From Desulfobacterales bacterium (GTDB lineage Bacteria; Desulfobacterota; Desulfobacteria; Desulfobacterales; JAFDDL01), in the NCBI GenBank assembly GCA_034003325.1, contig JAVEYW010000015.1:55019-119018 (forward strand): a DNA stretch of 64,000 bases, in the 5' to 3' direction. A program made the position numbers and the translations under genes. Every line of letters starts with the position of its first letter. Position 1 is the first letter of the stretch. This document shows, piece by piece, positions 36,806 to 46,803 of the stretch. The notes below the pieces were generated by a model. The model worked only from the letters and a program-made list of their open reading frames with translations, had not been told where the DNA came from and searched no databases.

Positions 36806-37651
36806 TCAATATTCGCGGGGTGTTTGGTTGATTTGGGTCAGCGTGAACACCGGCCCATCCTTGCAAACCAATTCCCGGCCGATATTGCAGCGACCGCAGA
36901 TGCCGATGCCGCATTTCATGCGGTTTTCGAGCGACAAGATAATATGATCATGATCGTATCCCAGCTTTTCAAGAACGGGCTGCGTAAATTTGATCATGAT
37001 CGGCGGACCGCACACAATGGCGTAGCTGTCCGCATCCCCGTGCGGCGCCTTTTGCTCGGTAATGGGCGGAACGAACCCCACATTATATTTCCAATCTGAA
37101 TCATTGGTGCCGTCGACCGTGATATGCATATCGATGTCGTCCCGCTTTTCCCATTCGATCAGCTCATCCTTATAAAGGAGCATGCCGGGAGATCTGGCAC
37201 CATAAATAACGGTAATTTTATTGTATTTTGGCCGATTGGCCGGATCGAGCAGAAAAATGATCGAGGATCGCAACGTGGTGAAGGCAAACCCGCCGCCGAC
37301 AATGAGAATATTTTTCCCTTCCAGGGTTTCCCAGGGGTAGGCGTTCCCCAACGGACCCCGAATGCCCATGATGTCGCCCACCTTCATCTGGTGCAGGTGG
37401 CTGGTGACAAGGCCAGCCTTGTTGACCGTGAATTTGATGAACCCCTTTTCCACCGGAGAAGAAGCGATGCCGATGGGAATTTCCCCCTTGCCGGCAATGG
37501 AGAGTTCCGCGAACTGGCCGGCCCGATAGGCGAATTTCCCCTCGTCGCCGGGATTGAGAAAAACAAATTTAAAGGTTTTAAGATTACGGTCCTCGCTTTC
37601 GACGACGATATCATCAATGCGAACCGGATATGGCAAATATGGATTTCCCAC
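36806..37651 (-). CDS. flxA: FAD/NAD(P)-binding oxidoreductase of Flx/hydrogenase-gamma type
   Basis: 281 residues; GTG start preceded by GGGGGAG. FNR-like fold: FAYRAGQFAELSI and PIGIASSP for flavin, GKNILIVGGGFAFTTLRS for NAD(P), and a C-terminal [2Fe-2S] motif CGIGICGRCNIG plus C. It matches the FlxA subunit and the gamma subunits of NAD-linked hydrogenases. It would exchange electrons between NAD(H) and the downstream Fe-S subunits. Last gene of the operon; the FlxB stop is 13 bp upstream. The name flxA is given by family resemblance. Confidence 0.82.
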   Translation of the reverse strand: MGNPYLPYPVRIDDIVVESEDRNLKTFKFVFLNPGDEGKFAYRAGQFAELSIAGKGEIPIGIASSPVEKGFIKFTVNKAGLVTSHLHQMKVGDIMGIRGPLGNAYPWETLEGKNILIVGGGFAFTTLRSSIIFLLDPANRPKYNKITVIYGARSPGMLLYKDELIEWEKRDDIDMHITVDGTNDSDWKYNVGFVPPITEQKAPHGDADSYAIVCGPPIMIKFTQPVLEKLGYDHDHIILSLENRMKCGIGICGRCNIGRELVCKDGPVFTLTQINQTPREY

Positions 37652-37664
37652 GCGCTCCCCCTTT

Positions 37665-38738
37665 TCACTTTCCCTCAGCGCAGACGTTTTCAGCGGCTCG
37701 GCTGTTCATCAGACCGCATACGTTACGAATATCGATGTTGACCGGGCACGCACGAATGCAGCGGCCACACCCCACGCACATGATGCCGGCCTCATATTTA
37801 CCGACGAAATATTTGAGTTTGTGCATGAAGCGCTGACGCACGCGATGCAGCTTGGTTCCGCGCGGATTATGGCCGGTGGTATGAATGGTAAAGATCGGGA
37901 ACATGCAACTATCCCAGTTGCGGGCGCGCTTTCCCGTTTTACCGTGAACCTCATCCTGAATATCAAAGCACCAGCAGGTCGGGCATACGAAGGTGCAGGT
38001 GCCGCAGTTGATGCAAGCAAAGGAGATATCTTCCCAAAAATCGGCCCCATAAAGTGCCAGCGTATCGGCCGAAGCAAGCCGGTCCGTGGCCACGCTGGAA
38101 CCTATTTTCGCCTCTGCAGCCGCTTTGTTTTTATCAAAATCCGCTTCAGCCGGTTTCAACCACCCGGCCACGGCAAGCAATTGCCGCCCTTTTTCGGAAA
38201 GCGGTTTGGCCAGGTAGTGGTCACCCCGGTCTGAAATCAGCACATCCAACCCCTCCTCATGGTAGGGGCCGCACCCGGCCGTGGTGCAGAAGCAGGTTTG
38301 ACAAGGCGTATCACAGGCCATTCCCACGAATGTGGTCGCTTCAAAAAGTCCCATCCAGTAAGGATCCCGGTACGCTCTCGTATCAAAATTCATTCGCGTC
38401 AGCGACACGGCCTTGGCATCGCAGGGGCGTATTCCGAAAATAACCCGCGGGCTGTAATCTTTGGGCGCTTCCTTCAGAAAATGAGCGTCTTCCCGTGTCG
38501 AATCCAAGGTATAGGTAAACATATCTTCTGATTGCGGAAAGACGATGCCCTTCGGGGACAATCGGGTGTTTTGGTATGAGAAGTCGGGATCACGGTCCTT
38601 TTCAAGTTCCCTAAAGGTGTAAGATGACTTCTCGGCAACCGGCCCGAAGAGCTTGTACCCCTTTCGCAGGGCCGCCAGGCCATCCGATAGCTCAGTTTTT
38701 GTAATGGTGATGACCGTCATAGCAGGTGCCTTCTTCAT
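37665..38738 (-). CDS. flxB: 4Fe-4S dicluster electron-transfer subunit of Flx/hydrogenase-beta type
   Basis: 357 residues (an inner ATG at 38720 has GAAGG upstream). N-terminal domain typical of sulfhydrogenase/anaerobic sulfite reductase A-like subunits (GIRPCDAKAVSLTRMNFD). Cys-rich C-terminal half: CDTPCQTCFCTTAGCGP, then two ferredoxin motifs CINCGTCTFVCPTCWCFD and CVGCGRCIRACPVNID. It passes electrons between FlxA and FlxC/MvhD in the cytoplasm. It begins 2 bp after the flxC stop. Confidence 0.8.
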   Translation of the reverse strand: MKKAPAMTVITITKTELSDGLAALRKGYKLFGPVAEKSSYTFRELEKDRDPDFSYQNTRLSPKGIVFPQSEDMFTYTLDSTREDAHFLKEAPKDYSPRVIFGIRPCDAKAVSLTRMNFDTRAYRDPYWMGLFEATTFVGMACDTPCQTCFCTTAGCGPYHEEGLDVLISDRGDHYLAKPLSEKGRQLLAVAGWLKPAEADFDKNKAAAEAKIGSSVATDRLASADTLALYGADFWEDISFACINCGTCTFVCPTCWCFDIQDEVHGKTGKRARNWDSCMFPIFTIHTTGHNPRGTKLHRVRQRFMHKLKYFVGKYEAGIMCVGCGRCIRACPVNIDIRNVCGLMNSRAAENVCAEGK

Positions 38739-38740
38739 AT

Positions 38741-39688
38741 TTATTTGATGAATTCTCCGGGGTCATTGGCCTTAAAAACATCCAGGGCCGGACGGGTTTC
38801 GAGGGACATACCGGCTTCCCATCCGTATAAATCAAAGCAGTCCTTGTTGAGTTTCTTCGTAAAGGCCCTCATGTCGATGCCGACTGGGCAGGCGCGCGCG
38901 CAAGCGCCGCAGTCGGTACAGCGTCCCGCGCAATGGTACGCCCGCAGGAAATGAAAGGTTCGAATATCGACCGGATCCTGGCCCTTTCCCACCCATTGGG
39001 GCTTTGCCTCGTCCACGAAACAGGTCGGACAATAGCAAAGCGGGCAAGCGTTTCGGCACGCATAACATCGCAGGCAGGGCGCCAGAAGGTCGTCGAAATA
39101 CTTCCACTTTTCATCCGGTGTCATGGCCTCGATGGCCCGCACATCCGAATAGGGGTCCACATCGGCTTGTTCAGCAACCGGTTCCGCCACCATTTCATCA
39201 AAGATAACCGGGTTGCGGTGCCGGCACACCCGGCAATTGGATTGCAACACCTCGGCTTTGGCGATACTCTCTTCGCCCGCTGTCGTCTTGACTTCAATCT
39301 TGCTGTTCAATTCGCGCACGGATACGATTTCCGCTGTTGCCATTTCGGCGACTTTTCGCTTATCGATCATGCCCTGACAGGGCACACCGACGATCACAAG
39401 CTGCTCGCGTTTAATTTTATTTTCAACGATATGGGTCACCATATTGCGGGAATCACACCCCTTTGCAAAGACGGCGATCTTTTCCTTGCGGTCCGTCAGA
39501 TAATTGGCCAGGTTGATGCCGCAATGGCTGTCCCACATCAGTTGGTCCACGTCCTCGGGCCTTCGTACCATGCAAGGCTCACTCATCATGGGAACAGAGC
39601 CCTGACGGAAACCGATCACCATCTCCACCTGGCAGGATTGAAGCAGGCGTTTGGCGATTTCCCGTATTTTATCCGTATAACCTGTCAT
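38741..39688 (-). CDS. flxC: Fe-S subunit of Flx complex (FrhB-like plus ferredoxin)
   Basis: 315 residues. N-terminal part resembles coenzyme F420 hydrogenase beta-like proteins (FAKGCDSRNMVTHIVENKI, VGVPCQGMIDKRKV); Cys-rich motifs CRVCRHRNP, CLRCYACRNACPLCYCPTC and CTDCGACARACPVGIDM follow. Its ATG overlaps the mvhD stop codon, so expression depends on read-through of the UGA in mvhD being followed by normal termination. Role: electron wire between MvhD/HdrA and FlxB. Confidence 0.8.
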   Translation of the reverse strand: MTGYTDKIREIAKRLLQSCQVEMVIGFRQGSVPMMSEPCMVRRPEDVDQLMWDSHCGINLANYLTDRKEKIAVFAKGCDSRNMVTHIVENKIKREQLVIVGVPCQGMIDKRKVAEMATAEIVSVRELNSKIEVKTTAGEESIAKAEVLQSNCRVCRHRNPVIFDEMVAEPVAEQADVDPYSDVRAIEAMTPDEKWKYFDDLLAPCLRCYACRNACPLCYCPTCFVDEAKPQWVGKGQDPVDIRTFHFLRAYHCAGRCTDCGACARACPVGIDMRAFTKKLNKDCFDLYGWEAGMSLETRPALDVFKANDPGEFIK

Positions 39689-40122
39689 GGTTGAGCACCC
39701 TTCGCCTCTTGCTTGATAAAATGTTGATTCGGCCCCAGGGCCTTGACCTTTGCCGAGATTTCATTCACCACGCTCACGAACTTGGTCGATTCGGCCGACG
39801 AAATCCAGGAAAAATGAATTCGGTCCGGTTCAACGCCCATGTGTTCAAGCAGATTCTTCATCAATACGAATTTCCGACGTGCATGATAATTACCTTCCAG
39901 GTAATGGCATTCGCCGGGATGTCACCCCGACACCCATACGGCATCGGCACCTTCACGCAAGGCTGCCAGGGCAAACTTCGGACTCATGCGGCCGGTGCAG
40001 GGAATGCGCACCACCCGAATATGGGGGGGGTATTCCATGCGGCTGACGCCGGCCAGATCCGCGGCCCCGTAGCTGCACCAATTGCAAAGAAACGTAACGA
40101 TTTTAGGTTCCCAATTTAACAT
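39685..40122 (-). CDS. mvhD: MvhD-type iron-sulfur subunit, selenocysteine-containing
   Basis: 145 residues if the UGA at 39924-39922 is read as selenocysteine (U67). Before it: FLCNWCSYGAADLAG and RIPCTGRMSP; across it: VWVSG-U-HPGECHYLEGNY. The family normally has Cys at this exact place (GCHPGDCHY). The 78 codons after the UGA stay in frame, keep family motifs and end overlapping flxC. A 17-nt hairpin follows 16 nt after the UGA. MvhD links hydrogenase or Flx modules to heterodisulfide reductase-like HdrA through [2Fe-2S]. An ordinary gene caller would truncate this gene at 39922. Confidence 0.88.
39889..39905 (-). promoter_or_regulatory. Putative bacterial SECIS hairpin in mvhD
   Basis: ATTACC-TGGAA-GGTAAT: a 6-bp stem with a GG-containing loop, 16 nt downstream of the in-frame TGA. 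Position and size fit SelB-binding SECIS elements. Confidence 0.6.
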
Positions 40123-40161
40123 AGGTCGACTCCATACCGGTGGCAGGCTTCCCCCAAAAGG

Positions 40162-43100
40162 CTATCCCGCCATGTTTAACGCAAAGATCTGCGCAAAAAT
40201 TTGTTCGTTGTCAAAGCCCTTCAAGTGAATCGCGCCTGAACGGCACGACGCCACACATAACCCGCATCCCTTGCACAATACCGGATTAATCTGAGCCTTG
40301 CCGGGATTCATGCGGGCATCCTCCGGAATAAAGGAGGGCGCGGAATAGGGGCAAATCGAAACACATACGCCGCACCGGCTGCAACTCATCGGCTCGGTTT
40401 CCGCTATCTGACCATTGGTGAAAATGGTTTTTCTCGCCAGCAAGGTGATGGCGCGCGAGGCGGCCGCCTTGCCTTGAGCGATGGCCTCATCAATGGGTTT
40501 GGGGTAATGCGCCAGCCCGCACAGAAAAACACCGTCCGTGGCGAACTCACTCGGCCCCAATTTGGCATGCCGTTCCACAAAGAATCCGTCGTCGTTGACG
40601 GGAACCTTGAAGAAATTGGCCAGCTTCTCATCCCGGTTAGGCAAAATGGCCGTCGCCAACGTCAGAATATCCGCCTCGATTCGTACCGGCCACCCCAACA
40701 CATGATCGATTACCTCGACACAGAGCTGACCACCGGACAGCGTGACTTTCGGTTTCTTCTGCGCACTGTAACGGATGAAAATGACCCCTTCCCGCCGGGC
40801 CTCCTGGTATAACAGTTCCCGCTCGCCGTATGTCCGTATGTCACGATACAGGATATACACATTCATCTCCGGGTTGCGGCGTTTAAGCGCCAGGGCGGCG
40901 TTTACCGAATGCGTGCAGCAAACTCTGGAACAATAGGGCCGGTCCGGCTCGCGCGAGCCGACGCATTGAATAAAAACCGCCGACCGGGCCTGATCCAGAA
41001 TTGGATCCCGCGCGATGAACTTTTGGTCCAGTTCAAGACTCGTCAGAATACGGGCATCTTTTCCGTATTCATATTCATGGGGTATCAGCGCGTGGCCACC
41101 CGTAGCGATGACGGCAACGCCGTGTTCCAGTAAGGTTTCATTCGATGGCCCCGTTAATGTGCTTTTGAAACTGCCCACAAAGCCTTCGACATCGGCCAAG
41201 CGGGTATTCAAATGGATGGTAATGTTCTCGTTTTCTTCAAGGGATCGGACCAGGGTTTTCAGCTTCTCTTTAACATTTTCACCCTTCGCGGTTTGAGCAA
41301 GGTGAAGGGCCTGACCCCCCAACCGGTCCGCTTGTTCCACGATATGGGTTTCGTATCCCTGCCCGGCAAGACTTTGGGCCGCCGCCATGCCGGAGAGTCC
41401 ACCTCCAATGACCAGCGCATTTTGATTGATCGTCAACTGGGCCTCACTTAGCGGTTGCGCGAGGGCTACCTTGGAGACAGCCGATCGGATCAGATCCTTG
41501 GCTTTTAGCGTCGCCAGTTCGGGGTTGTTCTTATGCACCCAGGAATCATGGTTGCGAATATTGGCCATTTCAAAAAGGTACTTATTCAATCCCGCGCTGA
41601 TGAGCGTTTCCTGAAAGAGCGGCTCATGGGTTCTGGGCGTGCAGGCCGCCACCACCACCCGGTTGAGATGTTGTTCTTTGATAATCTGCGTCATTGCATC
41701 CTGCGTGTCCTGAGAGCAGGAGTACATATTGTCATTGGCGTATTCAACATAAGGCAGGGTTTTCGCGTAGGCGGTCACCGAGGTGGTATCCACCACTCCG
41801 GCAATATTGGTTCCGCAGCGGCAGACAAAAACACCGATGCGGGGTCGTTCGCCGGCGATATTGATTTCCGGTTTCTTTTCGGGCGCCTTTGTGAGGGTGT
41901 TGCGCGCAGGCGCCAGAATCTCGCCTGCGGCCGCAGCCGCCGCACTGGCGTCCACCACGGACTGGGGAATGTCCTTTGGCCCCTGAAAAGCGCCGCAGAC
42001 AAAGATACCCGGTTTTGAAGAGGCAACCGGAGAGAAACTGTCGGTTTCGCAGAAACGGCCGGGTGTCAGATCAATTTCGAGCTTGTTGGCCAACGCGACC
42101 ACTTCCGGATTGGTTTCCAGCCCGACGCTCAGCACGATCATATCATAGGTTTCGCGGGTAAGGCGGCCCTCTTCCGTAATGTACTGAACTTCCAGACTGT
42201 CATTCCGAGCAGGATTGATGGTGTGCACCTTGCTGCGTTCAAAGCGGATGCCGTGCTTGTCCCGCGCCGCGTTGTAATAACGCTCGAAATCCTTCCCGTG
42301 GGTTCGCATGTCCATGTAAAAGATGGTGCACTCCAGATCCTTTCCGACATGTTCCTTTGCGATAACAGCCTGCTTGAGCGCGTACATACAACATACCGAG
42401 GAGCAATAGGCATTATCACACCGGTTTAAATCCCGTGAGCCCACGCATTGAAACCAGGCGATTTTTTTTGGATCTTTGTGATCCTTGGAGCGGCGTGCCA
42501 CATGCCCCTGAGTGGGGCCCGAGGCCGATAGAAGCCGTTCAAACTGCGTGGAGGTAACAACATTGGGCAAATTGGCGTACTGGTAATTATCGAAACGGGT
42601 GGGATCAAAGGCCGTAAATCCCGGCGACAAAATAACTGCACCGATTTCAATCTCTTTTTCGCTGGGCAGTTGATCGTGGCAAATGGCATTGGCAAGGCAT
42701 GCGTCCACGCACTGGTAACACTCGCTGCAATAGCCGCAGTTGAGGCATCGTTCGGCTTCCGCCTGCCCGGCCTCCGGCGCGAATCCCAACTCCACCTCGT
42801 TAAAATTGCCTGTCCGAGCAGAAACCGGCAGATGAGGCATGGGCGCCCTGGGGACCTTGATCACATCCGCGGGGATCGGCCGGTATTCAGGAGATTCAGG
42901 TGCCTTGGACTCCCGGCCCGCCGCCATGTCCTTGCCATCAAAAAATCGAACAATCGACTCCGCAGCCTCACGGCCTGCCGCGATGGCGGCGATAGCGACA
43001 CCGGGGCCGGTCTGAACATCGCCGCCCGCAAACACGCCCGCTCTGCCCATTGCATAGGTCACCGGATCCACCTCTGTAGTGCCGTAACGGGTCACCTTGA

Positions 43101-44607
43101 TGCCCGAAACGTTTTCGATGGCGGAAAAATCCGGTCTCTGACCGATAGCGGGAATGATCTGATCCACTGCCATGTCAAACGCGCTGCCCGAAATCTCGAC
43201 CGGCCGTCTTCGGCCGGAGGCATCCGGCTCTCCGAGTTCCATTCGAACACATCGAATTCCCGTTAGCTTGCCGTTTTCGGAAAGAACCTTCTCGGGCGCG
43301 GTCAGGTATTCGATTTTTACGCCCTCGTCCTCAGCCGCGCACAACTCCTCTTCCCAGGCCGGCATTTCCACTCGGGTTCGCCGATAGAGAATGGTTACGG
43401 TTTCAGCACCCAAACGCATGGCGGCCCTGGAAACATCCACGGCCACGTTACCGCCGCCGATAATCACGACATTTCGGCCCACCGGCGCTTTTCCGGTCAG
43501 GTTTACCTCTCGAAGAAAGTCCACCCCCTGACGGACGCCCTCGGTCTCTTCGCCCGCAATACCCAGCCCGATACCCTTGTGGGCGCCCAAGGCCAGATAA
43601 ACCGCCTTGTACCCGTTGCCCAACAGCTGATCAATGGTCAGCTCCGGCCCCAGGGGCGTATTGCATCTGATTTCAACACCCAGGTTCGTAATAACTTCGA
43701 TTTCACGGTCCAGAATATCCCTTGGCAACCGATGATCCGGAATCCCCACGCGCAACATGCCGCCAGCCTCGGGAAGCGCTTCGTATATAACACTCTTGAC
43801 GCCTTTTCGGGCCAGATGGTAAGCAGCGGAAAGACCGGCGGGCCCGGAACCGATAATGGCCACTTTTTCAGGCCGTTCCGGCAAGCAGTCAATGGGAATT
43901 TGGCGGGGATCGAATTGGTCCGCAGCCAGACGTTTGAGATCCCGGATCGCCACCGGCGCATCCACGCTGCACCTGCGGCAGACATCCTCGCAACTGTGGG
44001 GACAAATTCGGCCCAACACACCGGGCAACGGCAAGTCCTCCATGATGATCTGAAGCGCTTCCATGTATTTTCCCTGCTTGACCATCTGAACGTAGCCTTG
44101 CACGTTCAATCCGGCCGGGCACGCCAAACGGCAGGGCGCCTTATCGGTTTTTTGAATGGCAAACGCCCCCGGAATCGCCTGGGCGTACTGCTTAAAGGTT
44201 GCCTTTTTGATTGAAAGCCCCTCATCATACTCATTGGGCAATTCCACAGGGCAAACCTTGGCGCATTCACCGCAACCGGTACATTTTTTGACATCAATAA
44301 ACCGGGGCTGCTGTTTGATCCGGGCGGTAAACCGTCCGGGTCGGCCGTCAAGGGCCAGAAGTTCGGAATTTGTCAGTAACTCGATGTTTAGATGCCGGCC
44401 GACCTCGACCAGTTTAGGGGAGATAATTCACATCGCGCAATCGTTGGTGGGAAAGGTTTTGTCCAATTGGGACATCACCCCGCCGATAGCGGACGATTTT
44501 TCAACCAAATATACGTAATAGCCGGCATCAGCCATGTCCAAGGCGGCCTGCATTCCGGCGATACCACCCCCGACGACCATGGCGGAACCGATTACTTCTT
44601 TGGACAT
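40162..44607 (-). CDS. hdrA: Giant HdrA-type flavoprotein fused to a GltD-like module, selenocysteine-containing
   Basis: 1481 residues from the ATG at 44607 (AAGGAG upstream). The UGA at 44430-44428 (U60) sits in [17 protein letters not shown], where HdrA proteins carry Cys. Order: HdrA FAD start [10 protein letters not shown]; ferredoxin-like [12 protein letters not shown]; GltD/NfnB-like module with [11 protein letters not shown] and [16 protein letters not shown]; HdrA middle part with [13 protein letters not shown] and [20 protein letters not shown]; a second HdrA unit with [26 protein letters not shown] and [17 protein letters not shown]; and a final two-cluster ferredoxin ([24 protein letters not shown]). 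No HdrB/HdrC is adjacent. It probably confurcates or bifurcates electrons with MvhD and FlxABC. Confidence 0.88.
44395..44412 (-). promoter_or_regulatory. Putative bacterial SECIS hairpin in hdrA
   Basis: CTGGTC-GAGGTC-GGCCGG: a 6-bp stem (with G-U pairs) and a GGU-containing loop, beginning 15 nt after the in-frame TGA. Similar in spacing and loop to known SelB-binding elements. Confidence 0.6.
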
Positions 44608-45063
44608 AAGCACTTTTCTCCTTATATTGCCGATATTCCAGCCAATGCCACCGAACCGGAACTCGTTCTGTGACGCAATGGGGAGAGAGGCATCGGGAAA
44701 TCCGTACCCCTCCTTTTTTTGCCAAACTCGGAATTTATAGGGTCAATGGTGAATTGTCAAATTCTTTTTACCCATAACAGAGGGGGTATTCCTCAGTGTC
44801 GACAAACAGGATTCAAAGCCGCTCACTAGGTTCATTGTAGGTTGCTATTCGGCAGCTTACCCGTTTAGACCATGGATCAGAAACATGCACAAAAAAGCCC
44901 GGCATCTTCCTGGACGAGGTCAAAAACCTGCTGCCCGATGGCGACAAGGGGATGATCTCAGGGATGTAACTGCCTTTTATCCGGAACAGGAATAATAACC
45001 GGATGCACCCCGAACCGATTGGCGGTGCGGGGTGCGATGACATTCAGTATTGAAGGCAGCGCT
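44608..45063. other. Upstream region of the hdrA operon with a degraded repeat trace
   Basis: 456 bp. AAGGAG for hdrA lies at its left end. Around 44870-44905 it contains ATCAGAAACATGCAC followed by AAAAAAGCCCGGCATC, a fragment of the dispersed repeat. No supported gene; the hdrA promoter should be here. Confidence 0.5.
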
Positions 45064-45543
45064 TCATTCTTTCCGATAAGCGCCCAATTCTTGGCTGAGC
45101 AGGCGAATGTGGCCCATTTCCTCTTTAATGATCTCATCGAGCCGTTCGGCGCCCATTTCCCGGGGCACAGCTTCCCGCATTCCCAGGTAGAAAACAATCG
45201 AATCCTTTTCGGCCGTAATGGCGTCTTTAAGAATTGTTTCCATGGAAGACGTGTCTAACGTTTTATCGAAAAACACCCGCATGTCGGCAAGCGCCCGAAG
45301 ATATGCGACAGCTTCGTTTTGAGGATCGAAAACGGTAGTCTCTTTCTCTTTGGCGGTTAATTGGGCTCTCATTTGGGAGAATACTTTTTCATGATTATCT
45401 TCCATATCAGCGAGCTTTTCCAACAGGCTCCTGGCGGTTTCATCCGTTATGGCGCTGGCGGCCATGCGGTAAAATTTTGAGCCGTTGCGTTCCATTTGCC
45501 CGGCAATTTCGAATATCTCATCGGCATTAAAATCGTACATCAT
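45064..45543 (-). CDS. Rubrerythrin-like diiron protein
   Basis: 159 residues, four-helix ferritin-like fold. Metal-ligand Glu/ExxH-type motifs are visible: AGQMERNGSKFYRMAA (first helix), LADMEDNHEKVF, ITAEKDSIVFYLGM and IIKEEMGHIRLLSQE. No C-terminal rubredoxin domain, so it is of the short rubrerythrin/DUF2202-like kind. Such proteins detoxify peroxide or oxygen in anaerobes, which suits a cell with glycyl radical enzymes. Confidence 0.85.
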   Translation of the reverse strand: MMYDFNADEIFEIAGQMERNGSKFYRMAASAITDETARSLLEKLADMEDNHEKVFSQMRAQLTAKEKETTVFDPQNEAVAYLRALADMRVFFDKTLDTSSMETILKDAITAEKDSIVFYLGMREAVPREMGAERLDEIIKEEMGHIRLLSQELGAYRKE

Positions 45544-45599
45544 GTTATCATGTGCTCCTTTCCCTTAGTTCTGATTTTCGAAAGAGGATTAGGCCCTTT

Positions 45600-45690
45600 C
45601 GATAAACCCTTTATCAGAAACATGCACGAAAAAGCGTGTATCATTGGAGAAGGTTGTTAGCTGCCCAGCTTCCGGCCTTGCCGGATTAGA
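45600..45690. repeat. Dispersed modular intergenic repeat, copy 3
   Basis: Reverse complement: AATCCGGCAAGGCCGGAAGC, TGGGCAGCTAACAACCTTCT, CCAATGATACACGC, then CGTGCATGTTTCTGATAAAG. It shares modules with both units of copy 2 in the same order. Confidence 0.75.
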
Positions 45691-45830
45691 TCTGAAGTCC
45701 GTTACATTTGTCAAATGAAAAATTTGGCGTATCTTTTTTCTCGACTAAAGGTGGCTTTAAGATTATATTAATTTCTATATTGGCTTTTAATTTCAGCAAA
45801 TCCTAAGGGTTATAAATAAGCAGGCGCCGG

Positions 45831-46763
45831 ATGAATGAAAAGGAGACTATTGCCGTAACAGGCGCTTCGCAAAAGACAATCCTGGTGGTGGACGACGAGC
45901 CGGATGCCCGCGCCTTTTTATCGATTTGCATTGAAAGCGCAGGGTTCAAGGTTGAGACCGCCAGGGACGGCGAAGAGGCTTTGAAGAAGATCGAGGCAAA
46001 TCCCCCGGATTTGATAACGCTGGATATGATCATGCCCCGAAAATCCGGCCTCCAGCTGATGCGGGAGCTCAGGCATAACGAGCGATTTGTCAACCTTCCG
46101 GTGATCGTTATCTCGGCACATAGCGACGATGAATTCGGCAGTGCTGATTACAAGAACCTCATCTCCTTTGCTTCGGAACTGAAACCCTGTTACACGATGG
46201 AAAAACCGGTAGCCCCGGAACGCCTCATCGAAACCATCAGCCATATCCTCGACGTTAACATCGATCAGCCCGCACGCGGCGGCGTGACAACGACTGACGG
46301 GTGTGAAAATATCTTGTTTTGCAGTGATTTCTCGGATGATGCCGACTTTGCTTTTTCTCATGCCGCTTATGAATGCAAAAAATACGGCGCCCGCCTTCAT
46401 GTCATGCATGTGATTTTGTCTCCGGCTTCTTATTCCGGGCCGGCTGCCAACATGAGTCTGCCCGGGCTGGATCATCTGGATGAGGCGTCTAAAAAAAAGA
46501 AGATTGAAGAGCAGGCGCTGCTAGCGCTCAAACGCCACTATGAACCCAGGATTTTAGATTCCATCGCGTTTGTGTTTGCCGTTCGGTTTGGGTCGCCGGA
46601 TGTTCAAATCATTAACTATGCAACAGAAAACGATATTGGAATGATCGTGCTTGGCGTTGTCGGGAAACCATCCGCTCACCGCGGGCGGATGCTCAAAACA
46701 GCGGCCAATGTCGCAAAGTATGCAAACTGCCAGGTGGTCACCATCGGCAGGTCGAACCGTTGA
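45831..46763 (+). CDS. Receiver-domain / universal stress protein fusion
   Basis: 310 residues. Residues 15-140 are a CheY-like receiver (ILVVDDEPDARAF; phosphoacceptor Asp in LITLDMIMPRKSG; Lys in YTMEKPVAPE). Residues 160-310 form a Usp domain (NILFCSDFSDDADFAFSHAAYECKKY at its start; IGMIVLGVVGKPSAHRGRMLKTAANVAKYANCQVVTIGR at its end). The GxVGxxxxxRGxMLKTAA stretch recalls the ATP-binding type of Usp. A phosphorelay output through a stress protein rather than DNA binding is implied. First gene of a plus-strand signalling trio. Confidence 0.85.
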   Translation: MNEKETIAVTGASQKTILVVDDEPDARAFLSICIESAGFKVETARDGEEALKKIEANPPDLITLDMIMPRKSGLQLMRELRHNERFVNLPVIVISAHSDDEFGSADYKNLISFASELKPCYTMEKPVAPERLIETISHILDVNIDQPARGGVTTTDGCENILFCSDFSDDADFAFSHAAYECKKYGARLHVMHVILSPASYSGPAANMSLPGLDHLDEASKKKKIEEQALLALKRHYEPRILDSIAFVFAVRFGSPDVQIINYATENDIGMIVLGVVGKPSAHRGRMLKTAANVAKYANCQVVTIGRSNR

Positions 46764-46803
46764 TAATCCAGCATCTCATAACAGAAAAAGGTGGTTTTCC
46801 ATA

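Noticed and set aside
39922..44430. The two in-frame TGA codons as nonsense mutations making pseudogenes
   Set aside because: Both sit exactly at conserved Cys positions, downstream frames are intact and family-like, and both have hairpins at SECIS distance.
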